From contig NZ_QRBZ01000024.1 of the NCBI RefSeq assembly GCF_009833085.1, positions 30,935-94,934 of the forward strand: a stretch of 64,000 nucleotides of DNA, read 5' to 3'. The notes under the pieces were generated by a model. The model had not been told where the DNA came from. It saw nothing but the letters and a program-made list of their open reading frames with translations, and ran no database searches. How positions within the stretch are numbered: position 1 is the first letter of the stretch; every line of letters begins with the position of its first letter. A program made the position numbers and the translations under genes. The stretch is from Nitrosomonas oligotropha. Lineage in GTDB: Bacteria > Pseudomonadota > Gammaproteobacteria > Burkholderiales > Nitrosomonadaceae. Below are positions 63,762 to 64,000 of the stretch, piece after piece.

Positions 63762-64000
63762 TCAGTGTTGTTTACAGAGAGGTTGATAGAAATAAGCGTT
63801 GAGTATTTCATAAGGAGTAGCATTATTCAAACTCTTATGTGGCTTCTCGCTTGAGCCGTTCCTGGATGGTTTGTTCGACCTTGGCCAGGCGCTTGAGGCC
63901 GTACTGCAATGTTTTAAACCGCTGGTTAGTGCTGTCGCGTGGAGTAAATTCCTGTAGTCTGGCACGTTTCAGCACGTCATAAATCGTTGGACGGCTGACG
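63762..64000 (-). pseudogene. internally deleted IS481-like/rve transposase remnant, truncated by the window edge
   Basis: The minus strand from the right edge reads VSRPTIYDVLKRARLQEFTP, then QRFKTLQYGLKRLAKVEQTI and QERLKREAT to a stop, the helix-turn-helix and linker part of an IS481/integrase-core transposase. In the next frame it continues EKPHKSLNNATPYEILNAYF to a stop at 63762, the extreme C-terminus of the same protein. The DDE catalytic core between them is deleted and the join is out of frame, so it is inactive. CTCTGTAA (63748-63755) and TTACAGAG (63772-63779) form an inverted repeat at its 3' end. Confidence 0.75.

Noticed and set aside
63748..63779. 8-bp inverted repeat beside the transposase remnant as a terminator
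   Set aside because: The stem spans the stop codon of the remnant and has a 16-nt loop and no T-run; more likely part of the element's end or chance.
1..64000. CRISPR arrays, rRNA genes, prophage or conjugative modules
   Set aside because: No regularly spaced direct repeats, no rRNA sequence and no phage or transfer genes were seen; only small IS remnants and one MITE.

Overview
The window looks like chromosome from a Nitrosomonas-type betaproteobacterial ammonia oxidiser. This rests on an SmbP-like His-rich metal-binding protein (known from Nitrosomonas europaea), a hopanoid-type phosphorylase, the hisBHAFIE-hinT-tatABC gene order usual in Betaproteobacteria, and a dense, moderately GC-rich layout. 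The genus call is inference from gene content, not from a marker gene.

Layout. 0.2-6.1 kb: a probable copper (or nickel) uptake cassette, with a HupE/UreJ-TonB receptor fusion, a TlpA-like thioredoxin, a six-Asp-box propeller protein, CopC and a lipoprotein. 6.5-10 kb: HpnG-like phosphorylase, ABC exporter, small membrane protein, parvulin. 10-14.4 kb: a three-gene AttEFGH-like ABC/FtsX/secreted lipocalin-like operon. 14.7-20.5 kb: a 35-residue membrane peptide, a PAS-GGDEF-EAL protein, CopA/CopZ, and a glycine-zipper envelope protein. 20.5-27.4 kb: his-hinT-tat operon. 27.5-34.4 kb: housekeeping genes (HDOD, MidA, pteridine reductase, yraN-lpoA-rsmI, pyrC, DCC protein). 34.5-38.1 kb: an accessory patch with a lone acetyltransferase and methyltransferase, an IS3 remnant and the 3' end of a PEP-CTERM gene. 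38.3-38.8 kb: tRNA-Gly/Cys/Leu with a clear promoter.

39.2-51.3 kb is the most interesting part: one continuous minus-strand sulfur-starvation supra-operon. In transcription order it holds an OscA-like small protein, an alginate-export-type porin, the sulfate-binding protein, a DUF2325 protein, two tandem degenerate EAL proteins, a Family 2A encapsulin shell, its cysteine desulfurase cargo with a long repetitive N-terminal extension, CysT, CysW, CysA and EpsC-type serine acetyltransferase. Sulfate would be imported, serine O-acetylated and made into cysteine, and cysteine stored or processed inside the nanocompartment. The EAL pair arose by a roughly 1-kb tandem duplication whose breakpoint grafted the C-terminal tail of the DUF2325 gene onto one EAL copy. 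I do not know of a described role for EAL-like proteins in encapsulin operons.

51.7-64 kb: mixed accessory and stress genes. These include a lipoprotein, a 140-bp MITE with perfect inverted repeats and a 4-bp target duplication, two different transglutaminase-like proteins (one fused to a Het-C/phospholipase-C-like metal domain), a Crp/Fnr regulator, an MsrA-thioredoxin-MsrB fusion in unusual order, SmbP, a 1-Cys peroxiredoxin, a phytol/dolichol-kinase-like protein, an MFS transporter and a decayed transposase running off the right edge.
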